From Artemisia argyi (lineage: Eukaryota > Streptophyta > Magnoliopsida > Asterales > Asteraceae), in the NCBI GenBank assembly GCA_030686995.1, contig CM060685.1, positions 25,714,065 to 25,778,064 on the forward strand: a stretch of DNA of 64,000 bases, in the 5' to 3' direction. Below are positions 12,763-23,756 of the stretch, piece by piece. The notes under the pieces are model-generated. The model saw nothing but the letters and a program-made list of their open reading frames with translations, searched no databases and had not been told where the DNA came from. Within the stretch, counting starts at the first letter, position 1; the number at the start of each line of letters is the position of its first letter. Made by a program: the position numbers and the translations under genes.

Positions 12763-13572
12763 ATCCTCCACACTAAACTATTGCTAGTCCCTAGCAATCT
12801 CTTGAGAAAAATTAATGGATTTGAAACTCTTTACCAAAATCCATCACTTCTGGAGTAGCCAAATGTATCATTTCGAGTAAGAACTGTGGTCCACTTGATA
12901 ACCATGTGATTTTGAGCAAACCACCAGCTGTCAACGGATTTGATTAGTCTTTACCAAAAGCCGTTTGCTTCTGGACTAACCAGCTCTTGATGGAATAGTC
13001 AACATCTTGGTGAGCTGATTACCAATTATGGATTTTCCACGGCCTTTACCACAAGCCATAATCTTGTGGGCTAGCCAACTCATTCGCTTTTTAGGATATG
13101 GCGAGTTGATGTACCATACAATTTTGGGCAAATTGCAAGCCATAAACGGATTTGATATATCTTTACCAAGATCCGTTTGCACCTGGATTAGCCAATCCCT
13201 TTTGTCGGTTAGACAAGGCGGACTGATAACCACAAAATTTTTGAAGCACCAGGGAAAATTTTTTAAAAATTTTTGAAATTTTGGCCAAAAACGGGGTTAC
13301 TAGATAGTAAAATGTGATAAAATTCGCTAGAATAGCGAAATACCCCCCACACTTAGAATGAATATTGTCCTCAATATTCAAAGTCCCGGCTATTATGCCG
13401 ACATTTTGAACGTAAAAGGGCAACATTACAAGCTAAGCGTGGAAAACACCATTTTGTTTTTCACTTCATTTGTAACCATAGCATGGGTGAGTCCCCCACA
13501 CTTAGGGTGAAAACCCTATAAGCATGCTACTGTTTTTGTTTACCGAGTCGCTAGCTTGACTCGACCCCGAAT
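12763..13572 (-). other. 3' untranslated region with degenerate hairpin repeats
   Basis: Noncoding DNA between the gag-like ORF and the 3' LTR. Four or more degenerate copies of 'ctttaccaMaagcc...tggRctagccaa' are visible on the plus strand (near 12831, 12950, 13045, 13160). The clearest contains ccacaag...cttgtgg, which can pair. Similar repeats occur in the second copy (about 20300-20680) and in the env-like element at 8620-8990. The segment next to the LTR (minus strand agtgtggaggat) is the candidate polypurine tract. Confidence 0.6.
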
Positions 13573-15657
13573 TCATTTGTCCTTGGGGAAGCATGATGTG
13601 GAAGAAGTAATCTCCCTCGGACTTTCATTCAAAATGTTTGGACAAACATTTGAAGCACGTGAAAGTTCCACACCGATGAGATAAGTATCCGGCTCAAGAT
13701 AATGATACATGAAAATGCCGGGATCAAAGATGGTATCTTCATTCCCGAAGGAGTGAAGAACAAGAGAAGTCACCTTATAGGTGAAGAAAAGGAAGAAAAC
13801 CATGATGAAAATCATGGTTTGATTTTCTTCATCGAGATCAGGCTCCGTAGCCTGAATTTGGATTGCAAGGGTTAAGCTCGTACATATCCCGGGAGGGTGG
13901 GTGGGAATTTGTAAATCCTCATGATTGAGTGCATCTCCCCCCGGGATATCAAACTCCGAAGGAGTCATGATATGATGAGTGAGTTCACCGGAGAACTCCT
14001 CATGAAGAGAATCTTTCACATGATGTGAATCAGTGAACTCTTTTTCCATTGTGGACTCATCACAATCCTCATTCTGAATATCAAAGAGTGGATTATCAGA
14101 AATTAAAGTGAATTCGGATTCAAATTCATATAGAGGATTGGTGAGAGTAGTCTTGAATGCTTCGGGAACAAAGTGATTATCATTCTCTTCTTCTAAGCTA
14201 ACTAGCTCTGAAGGTAATCCTTCCACATGACTGATGTCTCCAGAAGATAAAGAATTTTCATCAGCATATGAAGTACTAAGCTCGATGTTGGGATTAGAGT
14301 TTAAAAGATTTTCAGTTTCTCCCATATTGGCTTCAAAATCAAGGAGACCATCATCACTTCCCAATGGAAGTGGATTGATGTGAGTAAGTTCATTTGTGAA
14401 CTCCTCAATAAGAGGATCAACATAAGAATGACGCAATGGTGCCTCTTTATACTCAACTTCTCCATAAGATGTACAATCATCATTAAAATCTGAGAAAGTC
14501 TCAAAATGATCTTTTGGATTTTTAGGGGGAGAAGGTAAATCACACACATGATCAAAAGTTCCCTGTGACTCTCTTGGGATTAGGACAAGGTTCTCAGCAC
14601 TAGACTTTATGAATTCGTCCGATTCCATATCAGGAACAGTGCTAAGATTCTCATCCCCCATGTTCAAAGAGTGAGTGTGAACTTCGGGTGTGATATTAAT
14701 AGACTGAGGGAGTTTAGAAGTACTAGTAGTTATGGAATTTTCAAGTTCCATTTGATCAACGGCTAGTGACTTTGTCACATTATTTTCTCCCTGGTTATCC
14801 ATAGAAGGAATCACAACTGATGAATCTGATGAATCTTTTTGAATAATAACAATGTTATCTTCATCATCATCACTGTCATCATCGTCATCATATAGAGCAA
14901 CATAGCGAAGATTGGCACGTATTTTAGCCGCTCTTTGCTCAGCAAGTAATTCTTCCATGCTCAATTCGTTTCTAGCATCTCGTTCTTCAGCAAGTAATTC
15001 TGCCATTGATTTCTCACGAGAATCTTGAAACGATGTAGTAGCCAACCCCTCCTTAAATTTTTTAAATGCTTCAAGAACCTCATCACAAAGGTCTTGCGGG
15101 AATTGAGGAGTTGCTTGGGTCAATTGGTACTGTGGAGGTTGGTCTTGAGACGAATAGTCATAATTGTTACAAGGAAATGGATTCCTTGTTTGACAATCAG
15201 AACTGCAGTGAGGACCTCCACAGTATTCACAACAGTAAAACTGATGTGGCTGTGAGTCGTATGTGCTTGAGTCATAACTGTTATCGGGAAACTGCTCATA
15301 GACAAGCGTGTTGCCCGATTGACAATCAGAACTGTAGTGTGAACCACCACAATACTCACAACAGTTAAACTGTTGATTCTGGTTTGGTGAATTGTATGGA
15401 TATTGGTCGTAACCAAAATTTTGACTATTTTGACAATCAAAACCTTGGTGAAGACCTCCACAATATTCACATGAAAAGTTTGGTGTATTATGGTACGAAG
15501 CATCATTGTGATTTGGATAATATGATTCTTGCTCGTATGAATGTGATGGGTAATTGGAAAAATTTGAAGGGTTGTTGAATGAGTTCTGATTAGGATCATA
15601 AGCGAATGAATTCCTCGAACCACAAAACAAACAACTTCCGTCTCCAATATCGTTACC
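13573..15657 (-). CDS. Gag-like retrotransposon ORF, second part (zinc-knuckle and acidic region)
   Basis: About 694 codons are open, continuing in frame from the upstream part (15658-16188) after a single TGA. Near the N terminus are three Cys/His motifs, CEYCGGLHQGFDC, CEYCGGSHYSSDC and CEYCGGPHCSSDC, spaced C-x2-C-x3-H-x4-C and resembling retroviral zinc knuckles (known family feature: RNA binding). Next come SMAELLAEERDARNE and its near-repeat SMEELLAEQRAAKI, an acidic run (YDDDDDSDDDEDN), and a long Ser/Glu/Asp-rich tail. A hydrophobic stretch (IFIMVFFLFFTYKV) near the C terminus could be a membrane segment. I recall this layout in Asteraceae retrotransposon proteins. The second copy at 21043-23094 is also open over its whole preserved length. 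Confidence 0.7.
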   Translation of the reverse strand, partial: GNDIGDGSCLFCGSRNSFAYDPNQNSFNNPSNFSNYPSHSYEQESYYPNHNDASYHNTPNFSCEYCGGLHQGFDCQNSQNFGYDQYPYNSPNQNQQFNCCEYCGGSHYSSDCQSGNTLVYEQFPDNSYDSSTYDSQPHQFYCCEYCGGPHCSSDCQTRNPFPCNNYDYSSQDQPPQYQLTQATPQFPQDLCDEVLEAFKKFKEGLATTSFQDSREKSMAELLAEERDARNELSMEELLAEQRAAKIRANLRYVALYDDDDDSDDDEDNIVIIQKDSSDSSVVIPSMDNQGENNVTKSLAVDQMELENSITTSTSKLPQSINITPEVHTHSLNMGDENLSTVPDMESDEFIKSSAENLVLIPRESQGTFDHVCDLPSPPKNPKDHFETFSDFNDDCTSYGEVEYKEAPLRHSYVDPLIEEFTNELTHINPLPLGSDDGLLDFEANMGETENLLNSNPNIELSTSYADENSLSSGDISHVEGLPSELVSLEEENDNHFVPEAFKTTLTNPLYEFESEFTLISDNPLFDIQNEDCDESTMEKEFTDSHHVKDSLHEEFSGELTHHIMTPSEFDIPGGDALNHEDLQIPTHPPGICTSLTLAIQIQATEPDLDEENQTMIFIMVFFLFFTYKVTSLVLHSFGNEDTIFDPGIFMYHYLEPDTYLIGVELSRASNVCPNILNESPREITSSTSCFPKDK

Positions 15658-16188
15658 TCATTGTACACATGTACACCAACGACATGGTAAACCAAAAAGT
15701 GGCTCACCACAACCAACACAAGGAATAAAATCCGGAGGTGGGACAAGTGGAGTGCTCTTAGAGCTAGGAATTTCCACCACTTCCGTTATGGTCTTGGGTT
15801 TTTGTTCTTGATGAACGTGAAGATTAGGTAAGTCGTTATTTTCAGTCACTGCCCTAAGCTCAGTACGTTTGCTTGACAAACTTTTAACCGTAAACCGTGA
15901 AAGGTTAGGATCAATTCTTGACGGTTTAGGAGCAATTGTGAGCTTAGATTTTTGGGCAACCGTAGGTTGGATGTATTTAGTACTTCCATCGTCAGAGGGA
16001 AGTACAGGGTCCTTTGTCACCTCGGTTTCTTGTTCCATTTCCCTCACCGGAGAGGGAATAGGAATCGAAGGTCCATCATAATCACTACGACATCTCGACA
16101 TTTTTGACAAGGCCATAAGTTTTTCAATTTTGCTCTCAAAGGCCCATTGTTCAAAGAAATCGTCATCGAGAGATGCCATTAGAATCAA
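15658..16188 (-). CDS. Gag-like retrotransposon ORF, first part
   Basis: A 176-codon frame that starts about 290 bases downstream of the primer binding site. The conserved N-terminal block MASLDDDFFEQWAFESKI begins at the second in-frame ATG (16179), which is the more likely start. The frame ends at TGA (15658-15660) just after a Cys-rich segment (CVGCGEPLFGLPCRWCTC). The downstream frame continues in register with more Cys-rich sequence, so the TGA is either a nonsense mutation or a readthrough site. The truncated second copy lacks this segment and cannot be compared. No enzymatic motif is visible. Confidence 0.65.
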   Translation of the reverse strand: MILMASLDDDFFEQWAFESKIEKLMALSKMSRCRSDYDGPSIPIPSPVREMEQETEVTKDPVLPSDDGSTKYIQPTVAQKSKLTIAPKPSRIDPNLSRFTVKSLSSKRTELRAVTENNDLPNLHVHQEQKPKTITEVVEIPSSKSTPLVPPPDFIPCVGCGEPLFGLPCRWCTCVQ

Positions 16189-16475
16189 TTACGGGACAAG
16201 TGGAAGAAGTGAGAATCAAAAGGATAGAGGGTAAAGGGATGAAGAATCAAAAAGGTAGGAGGGTAAAGATAGATATTTTTGGTGTTTTTGGAAAACATTT
16301 TGTAAGAAAGAAAATCTTTTTGTGTTTTTGTGTTCATTGAAAACTAATTTTAAAAATTTCTCGTGAACATTTTTGTTTTTATAACAAGAAAATATGAACG
16401 AAGGATGGTAAATATACAATGAGTGTATATCCAGATTCACTAATCTGTAAAATCGTTTAGAATACGCGCACGACC

Positions 16476-16493
16476 TCCCCAGCAGCGGCGCCA
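16476..16493 (-). promoter_or_regulatory. Primer binding site, tRNA-Asp type
   Basis: The minus strand reads TGGCGCCGCTGCTGGGGA five bases inside the LTR end. This matches the tRNA-Asp-type site used by Athila elements (TGGCGCCGTTGCCGGGGA, from memory) with two differences. It fixes the minus orientation of the element. Confidence 0.8.
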
Positions 16494-16498
16494 AAATT

Positions 16499-19400
16499 TG
16501 ATTGGTCCCAAACGGTCAACCTAAATTGACCAGGTGAATGGTCAACGAAGTCAAATGTCTCAGACCAATTCTCCGCGGAAGTATAGGGTTTCCCCGGGTC
16601 ATTATGTCCCGACGAGGTGTGGATTGTAATCAAAACGGGTTTGTGATCGGGTGAATTTGGACGGGAAAGGGTATATAAGGGAGTTGTGATTGATTACACT
16701 ACTGGAATATAAAAGAAAATAGCTTAAGTAAGCTATATTAACAAGTACGTAAAACTAGAAAACCTAGAAACGTTTAAAACATAAAAACGCGTACGTTGAA
16801 TTTAAAGTTACGTTAGCGTACGAAATAAAACGCGAGTTTTAGAGAAATAAAATACCTACGAATATGAAAATTACATTTTTACAATCCTAATGATAAAAGA
16901 AAATTTTTAGAAAATTAAAATTAATTTTTACACTAATTAATTAATTACTATTAATTAATTACTAATTATTAATTACTTTTTAATTATTTAAAATACCCTA
17001 AAATACAAATAATTAGAAATTTAACCTAGAAAAATAAATTTTAAATTTGGTAAAATCTAAAATAATGTAAAACTAATTTTAACACTGAAAATATATTTTT
17101 GAGACTTCTTAATTAATTATTATTAATTATTAACTATTTATTAATTAATAAAAACTAATATTAATTATTAAAAATACTAAATGAAAAGAGAAAAATATGA
17201 AAAAATTACAGAAATTATTTTATAGCTACAGGAACCTAGGAAAATTGTAAAAATGAGATTTACTTTTTGAAAAAGCTGAAAATAAGCCAAACGACTTAAA
17301 TAGAAGCTTCACTATTTTAAATTTTGACTTTTTTGGAATTTTCTTTTACAAAACTATTTATAGACTAAAAATAAACAACTTTAAAAAAGGAAGTTTGGGT
17401 GTGGATCAAAAATAAGCACTATGAACTTGAATAAGCTCAACAGTTGACTTTTTTGGTCAAATAAGCTTGAAAAAGCTTGAATAAGCTAACCATAAGCTGC
17501 CACCATGATATATAAGCTAAAACAACTTACAAGAACTTGGAACAAACAAAAATGAAGTGGAAAAGCTCAAGCCATAAGCTGTGATAAGCAATAAGCAATC
17601 CTTAAACACCACAGACCAAACAGGCCTAAGGGTAAGTAGCACAACCTGCAGCCCTCAGTGGGGCCCACAGGTGAGTTTGGAAGTGGGCATTCCAAAAAGC
17701 TAAGGCACTCAGAATAAGCCCCACAAATGAGCACTATGCAAGCTTGTGGAGTTAGCATGCATACACTGATTAGTCAGTGTACCTGACCAAACTGTGGCTC
17801 ATTGAGGGCTTGAAATAAGCATGAACTTAAGCTAATAACTGAGAATTAAACTCTTGAATAGTGAGATGGAACTGTGAATTTTCCAAAATAACTACAAGCT
17901 TACTCTAATCTACTCAAAGGAACCAAACAAGAGCTTCTAAAAATATGGCATTTGACACAAACTCCCTGGTGCAGGGGAGACAAATGGTCAGACAAGCAAC
18001 TTCAAGGCCAAGTTATTATGAGCTAATGAATTCCAAAACCAAATTTTCTTCTTGATAATGATAAACAAGCTTCCAAAGTATACAAAATAACAACAATCAC
18101 TGAATTCCAAACTCTATTAAACCCTACAAGAGATCAAGAAATCTGTCCCATTTTCCAGAATGCAAACTTTGACTATTGGAGTTTCTGCAAGAGTTTGACT
18201 TTGGTGATGTTTAAACAGATCCCTAATGACTGATTATGATCATATAAGTTAAAATGAGACTAGTTTATGATATTACAACAACCCTTGAACTCAAGTGAGT
18301 GATTATGGCTAAAGAAAAAAACTTACTAGTGGCTGCAAAAGGATTTAAGTTTGATTTTGACTTTACCATGAATAAGTACTGAGTTTATTGGTTTCATGAG
18401 ACTAATTGAACCTAACATGGACTATCTATACTAATCTTACTGCATGAAACAAGCTACAACACAAAATGGCATACTAAACCAAACACTCCCTAAATATCAA
18501 ACTGATTTTAGTTTCTCTAAGCAACTAGTAAGTTTAACCCATGAAACTGATAATCTAACTTATGCTAGGCTAAATTAAACACAACTAGGCAATTTCAAAC
18601 AATATTTAATAGCAACAACAGATAATCACAGATTATGCAAAAAAATGGAAGAGTCTTACACATTTTTCCAAACACAGAAGTGAAGTATACGAGGACCTAA
18701 TGCCACAATCCTAATGCTCCCAAGAGCTCTAAACCAGTTCCTTTTCCATGTTTTCTTTCAGCTTCAACAGCATTAGCAACCAATTCTTATTTTATTTTTT
18801 TGATATTTTCTCTTTTGTGAGTTTTCTGAATTAAAATGAATAACACTGAGGTTTTAAGATTTAAATAAGTTCACCACACTTACTGTAGCTTATAGGAACA
18901 TTTAATAGAAGCTTTTAACATTGTTTAAGCTAAATGGAGATTTTTACTTGAACAAAGAAAATCTGAAATTAAGCAAAAGAAACTGAAACTTTGATAAAAT
19001 GAACTTGAGAAATACACTTAGAAAGCTGAGATTACAAGTTGCTTAAGCTAATTTGAACTAAAAAACTATTAATTGCTAATTCGACATTGTAAATTTAAAC
19101 TAAAAACTACTCTAGCTAGCTAACTCCTCTGCTTCCATTTGTTTCTTCATTTATACACTTCAGGAATGTCTTTTGGCTCTTTCCCACATCTCTTTGGGGC
19201 CTTTGGATGATTGGTGTTGATCTAGGCCGTTCAAAGTTTTTGGCGGGAACAAGTGGTGACAAGCAATTTGGCTTTTAGCCTTTGGCAGGGGGTGTGGGAT
19301 TGGAGTTTTGTGTTTGGAAGAATGTAGGTTGAGTGTGGCAGGTTTGAGAGGTGATGATGAGGGAGCAGAGGTCACATGTGGGTGGTTTTACCAGGGAGGC

Positions 19401-20231
19401 GGAGTGGTATTGGGATGGAGTGGTTTTGAGGTGGAGTTTGACCAGGTCAAAGGTTGGGGGAGTAGTATTAATACGGGGGTGGGCTTGGATGTGGAGTTGG
19501 GCCAGTGGTTGGTGGATTGGATATAAAGGGTGTTAATTGGACCAGGTTTTGGTTTTGGGTAGTTTAGGATTGGGATTTGTTTTGTTTGGTTTTAAGTAAC
19601 AATATCACAAGGACCATGCATGTAATTTATCCGAAAATCCAAGGGCTGAAACTGTAAATTTCCAAAGTATTAATAAGGATAAAAATTTCCATCTTTTATT
19701 TACCCAAGGTCCAAAAAATGTGATTTTCCAATATTAAATTTCCCGGGGACCAATTCTGCAAAATTCCAAATTACGGGGACCAAACATGTAAATTTCCAAA
19801 ATTTTCACCCAAAGACCTATGTTGCCAACTTGTGATTCCCCAAGGACCAAAATTCACTTTTTATTCAAAAATATCCCACCAGGGACCAAATCTGCCAATT
19901 TCCAAAGTTGAGGGGCCAAACATGTAATTTTCCCAAAGTTTTCACCCAAGGACTTAATTTGATAATTTTTTACTTTTAAAAACCTTGGGTTGACTTTTCT
20001 TTCATTTCAAACCTCCAGGGACTAGTTTTGTCAATTTTTGAAACTTGAGGGACTGAAACTGCCAATTATGCAAACTTTGTTCGTTTTTCATTTGTTTTTA
20101 AACATTTTCCATCTAAAACATATAAAACACACTTTTGGGATAAATTCTGTATTTTGATGCGTGTTTGAGTGTTTTTGGATGTTTTGGCAGTTCAGATACG
20201 ATAAAAATGATGAGTATTTACACATTCATCA
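16499..20231 (-). repeat. Middle LTR: 5' LTR of the 8994 element and 3' LTR of the second partial copy (3733 bp)
   Basis: Ends are TG...CA (plus strand TGATTGGTCCC ... CATTCATCA). It lies directly next to the primer site of one internal region on the left and to the 3' untranslated region of another on the right, so two elements share it. It lacks the 35-bp segment present near 10190 in the other LTR. The same AT-rich block and 'ggaccaaa' repeat block occur at the corresponding places. Confidence 0.85.
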
Positions 20232-23095
20232 ATCCTCCACACTAAACTATTGCTAGTCCCTAGCAATCTTTTGAGAAAAATTAATTGATTTGAAACTCTT
20301 TACCAAAAGCCATCACTTCTGGACTAGCCAAATGTATCAGTTCGAGTAAGAACTGTGGTCCACTTGATAACCATGTGATTTTGAGCAAACCACCAGCTGT
20401 CAACGGATTTGATTAGTCTTTACCAAAAGCCGTTTGCTTCTCGACTAACCAGCTCTTGATGGAATAGTCAACATCTTGGTGAGCTGATTACCAATTATGG
20501 ATTTTCCACGGCCTTTACCACAAGCCATAATCTTGTGGGCTAGCCAACTCATTCGCTTTTTAGGATATGGCGAGTTGATGTACCATACAATTTTGGGCAA
20601 ATTGCAAGCCATAAACGGATTTGATATATCTTTACCAAGAGCCGTTTTCTCCTGGATTAGCCAATCCCTTTTGTCGGTTAGACAAGGCGGACTGATAACC
20701 ACAAAAATTTTGAAGCACCAGTGAAAATTTTTTAAAAATTTTTGAAATTTTGGCCAAAAACGGGGGTACTAGATAGTAAAATGTGATAAAATTCGCTAGA
20801 ATAGCGAAATACCCCACCACACTTAGAATGAATATTGTCCTCAATATTCAAAGTCCCGACTATTATGCCGACATTTTGAACGTAAAAGGGCAACATTACA
20901 AGCTAAGCGTGGAAAACACCATTTTGTTTTTCACTTCATTTGTAACCATAGCATGGGTGACTCCCCCACACTTAGGGTGAAAACCCTATAAGCATGCTAC
21001 TATTTTTGTTTACCGAGTCGCTAGCTTGACTCGACCCCGAATTCATTTGTCCTTGGGGAAGCATGATGTGGAAGAAGTAATCTCCATCGGATTATCATTC
21101 AAAATGTTTGGACAAACATTTGAAGCACGTGAAAGTTCCACATCGATGAGATAAGTATCCGGCTCAAGATAATGATACATGAAAATGCCAGGATCAAAGA
21201 TGGTATCTTCATTCCCGAAGGAGTGAAGAACAAGAGAAGTCACCTTATAGGTGAAGAAAAGGAAGAAAACCATGATGAAAATCATGATTTGATTTTCTTC
21301 CTCGAGATCAGGCTCCGTAGCCTGAATTTGGATTGCAAGGGTTAAGCTCGTACATATCCCGGGAGAGTGGGTGGGAATTTGTAAATCCTCATGATTGAGT
21401 GCATCTCCCCCCGGGATATCTAACTCCGGAGGAGTCATGATATGATGAGTGAGTTCACCGGAGAACTCCTCATGAAGAGAATCTTTCACATGATGTGAAT
21501 CAGTGAAATCTTGTTCCATTGTGGACTCATCACAATCCTCATTCTGAATATCAAAGAGTAGATTATCAGAAATTAAAGTGAATTCAGATTCGAATTCATA
21601 TAGAGGACTGATGAGAGTAGTCTTGAATGCTTCAGGAACAAAGTGATTATCATTCTCTTCTTCTAAGCTAACTAGCTCAGAACGTAATCCTTCCACATGA
21701 CTGATGTCTCCAGAAGATAAAGAATTTTCATCAGCATATGAAGTACTAAGCTCGATGTTGGGATTAGAGTTTAAAAGATTTTCAGTTTCTCCCATATCGG
21801 CTTCAAAATCAAGGAGACCATCATCACTTCCCAATGGAAGTGGATTGATGTGAGTAAGTTCATTTGTGAACTCCTCAATAAGAGGATCAACATCAGAATG
21901 ACGCAATGGTGCCTCTTTATACTCAACTTCTCCAGAAGATGTACAATCATCATTAAACTCGGAGAAAGTCTCAAAATGATCTTTTGGATTTTCAGGGGGA
22001 GAAGGTAAATCACACACATGATCAAAAGTTCCCTGTGACTCTCTAGGGATTGGGAAAAGGTTCTCAGCACTAGACTTTATGAATTTGTCCGATTCCATAT
22101 CAGGAACAGTGCTAAGATGCTCATCCCCCATGTTCAAAGAGTGAGTGTGAACTTCGGGTGTGATATTAATAGACTGAGGGAGTTTAGAAGTACCAGTAGT
22201 TATGGAATTTTCAAGTTCCATTTGATCAATGGCTAGTGACTTTGACACATTATTTTCTCCCTGGTTATCCATGGAAGGAATCACAACTGATGAATCTGAT
22301 GAATCTTTTTGAATAATAACAATGTTATCTTCATCATCATCACTGTCATCATCGTCATCATATAGAGCAGCATAGCGAAGATTGACACGTATTTTAGCCG
22401 CTCTTTGCTCAGCAAGTAATTCTTCCATGCTCAATTCGTTTCTAGCATCTCGTTCTTCAGCAAGTAATTCTGCCATTGATTTCTCACGAGAATCTTGAAA
22501 CGATGTAGTAGCCAACCCCTCCTTAAATTTTTTAAATGCTTCAAGAACCTCATCACAAAGGTCTTGCGGGAATTGAGGAGTTGCTTGGGTCAATTGGTAC
22601 TGTGGAGGTTGGTCTTGAGACGAATAGTCATAATTGTTACAAGGAAATGGATTCCTTGTTTGACAATTAGAACTGCAGTGAGGACCTCCACAGTATTCAC
22701 AACAGTAAAACTGATGTGGCTGTGAGTCATATGTGCTTGAGTCATAACTGTTATCGGGAAACTGCTCATAGACAAGCGTGTTGCCCGATTGACAATCAGA
22801 ACTGTAGTGTGAACTACCACAATACTCACAACAGTTAAACTGTTGATTCTGGTTTGGTGAATTGTATGGATATTGGTCGTAACCAAAATTTTGACTATTT
22901 TGACAATCAAAACCTTGGTGAGGACCTCCACAATATTCACACGAAAAAATTGGTGTATTATGGTACGAAGCATCATTGTGATTTGGATAGTATGATTCTT
23001 GCTCGTATGAATGTGATGGGTAATTGGAAAAATTTGAAGGGTTGTTGAATGAGTTCTGATTTGGTGTATTATGGTACGAAGCATCATTGTGATTT
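20232..23095 (-). mobile_element. Second, truncated internal region of the Athila-like element
   Basis: 20232-23050 repeats 12763-15580 closely, including hairpin repeats, ORF and zinc knuckles. The upstream gag part, primer site and outer LTR are missing. At the broken end a short segment (ggtgtattatggtacgaag...) at about 22951 is repeated at about 23061 and the homology then stops near 23095. Confidence 0.8.
21043..23094 (-). pseudogene. Gag-like ORF, second copy, 5'-truncated
   Basis: It is the counterpart of 13573-15657. The frame is open from the truncation (about 23094) to the stop at 21043 without an internal stop, although no ATG remains at its start. All three Cys/His motifs persist, with small changes such as SSNC in place of SSDC in the third. 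The two acidic and SMAELLAEE/SMEELLAEQ blocks are unchanged. Most differences from the first copy are single substitutions. Without an upstream LTR or start codon it is probably not expressed as the original protein. Confidence 0.75.
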
Positions 23096-23756
23096 TGATG
23101 TACATTTGGTCATTTGTTGTTGCAAAGAATGGAGTTTTCAAGTTTGTGCTGATCATAGAGATCCTGCTGATGATGATTCTTTGCTGATGATGTTCGAATT
23201 CAATCCTCTTGGTTTGTAACTTTAAAGCTTTATCAAGAATCTTGAACTTAACCATGTCAAATTCAAGATTAGGGGAGGATTGTTGGGAATTCTGCTAATT
23301 GAGAATTCTACTGACGGTTACTGCGGAAAAGTTGGTTCCTGCTGAAGCAGTGTATCTGCTGAAGACTAGTTTCAGCATTATTAGTTTCTGCGGAAATAGA
23401 TATTCCGTATATTATGTAATATAGTTAGGATATGCATGAGTTTATTTAGGAAGTGATAATGCATATCTTTTAAAGTTTTTAGAAGATACGTTTCTTGTGA
23501 AACGGTTTAGGTTTCCTTGTGTATAAAAGGAACACACGATTATGTATTGAGGACACGTTGTTTAGAAAACACTTTCAGTATTATTAAAAGATCCATAGAG
23601 GATCAAGTGTTCTTAGTATTCAGTTGTTCATACTTGTGTTTGTTTCCGCTTTAGAATACAAGTTTCAGAGATTTTCTTTTAGTGTGTTAGTGATTACATT
23701 AACATAACTAACGATCCACGAGTGCTCAAATATCTGTCAAGGTCTAAGGTTCAACA
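23096..23756 (+). mobile_element. 3' end fragment of another copia element with its LTR
   Basis: About 185 bp of unrecognised sequence ends in a polypurine tract (ttaggggaggat, 23269-23280). It is followed by a 476-bp LTR, 23281-23756, that begins TGTTGGGAATTC and ends TTCAACA. A TATA-like element (tgtataaaagg, near 23521) is visible. The left side joins the broken Athila-like copy directly, so the rest of this element has been lost. Confidence 0.7.

Larger units (their letters stand above)
8994..20231 (-). mobile_element. Athila-like Ty3/gypsy retrotransposon lacking pol (non-autonomous)
   Basis: Two near-identical 3.7-kb LTRs flank a 3.7-kb internal region. The tRNA-type primer site (16476-16493, minus strand) and the purine-rich end (near 12763) set the direction as minus. 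The only coding content is a gag-like frame in two parts. No protease, reverse transcriptase, RNase H or integrase is present, so it must depend on proteins from elsewhere. The right LTR also serves as the 3' LTR of a second partial copy (20232-23095). Confidence 0.8.

Noticed and set aside
12976..13426. Short ORFs around 13000 and their copies near 20500
   Set aside because: They fall in the 3' untranslated hairpin repeats and overlap on both strands.
15120..15746. Minus-strand 208-codon ORF, and its copy at 22590-23255
   Set aside because: An alternative frame of the gag-like ORF; the zinc-knuckle frame is the supported one.
16476..16493. Possible tRNA gene because of the tRNA-Asp-like 3' end
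   Set aside because: Only the 18-base primer complement is present, next to an LTR; no tRNA body.
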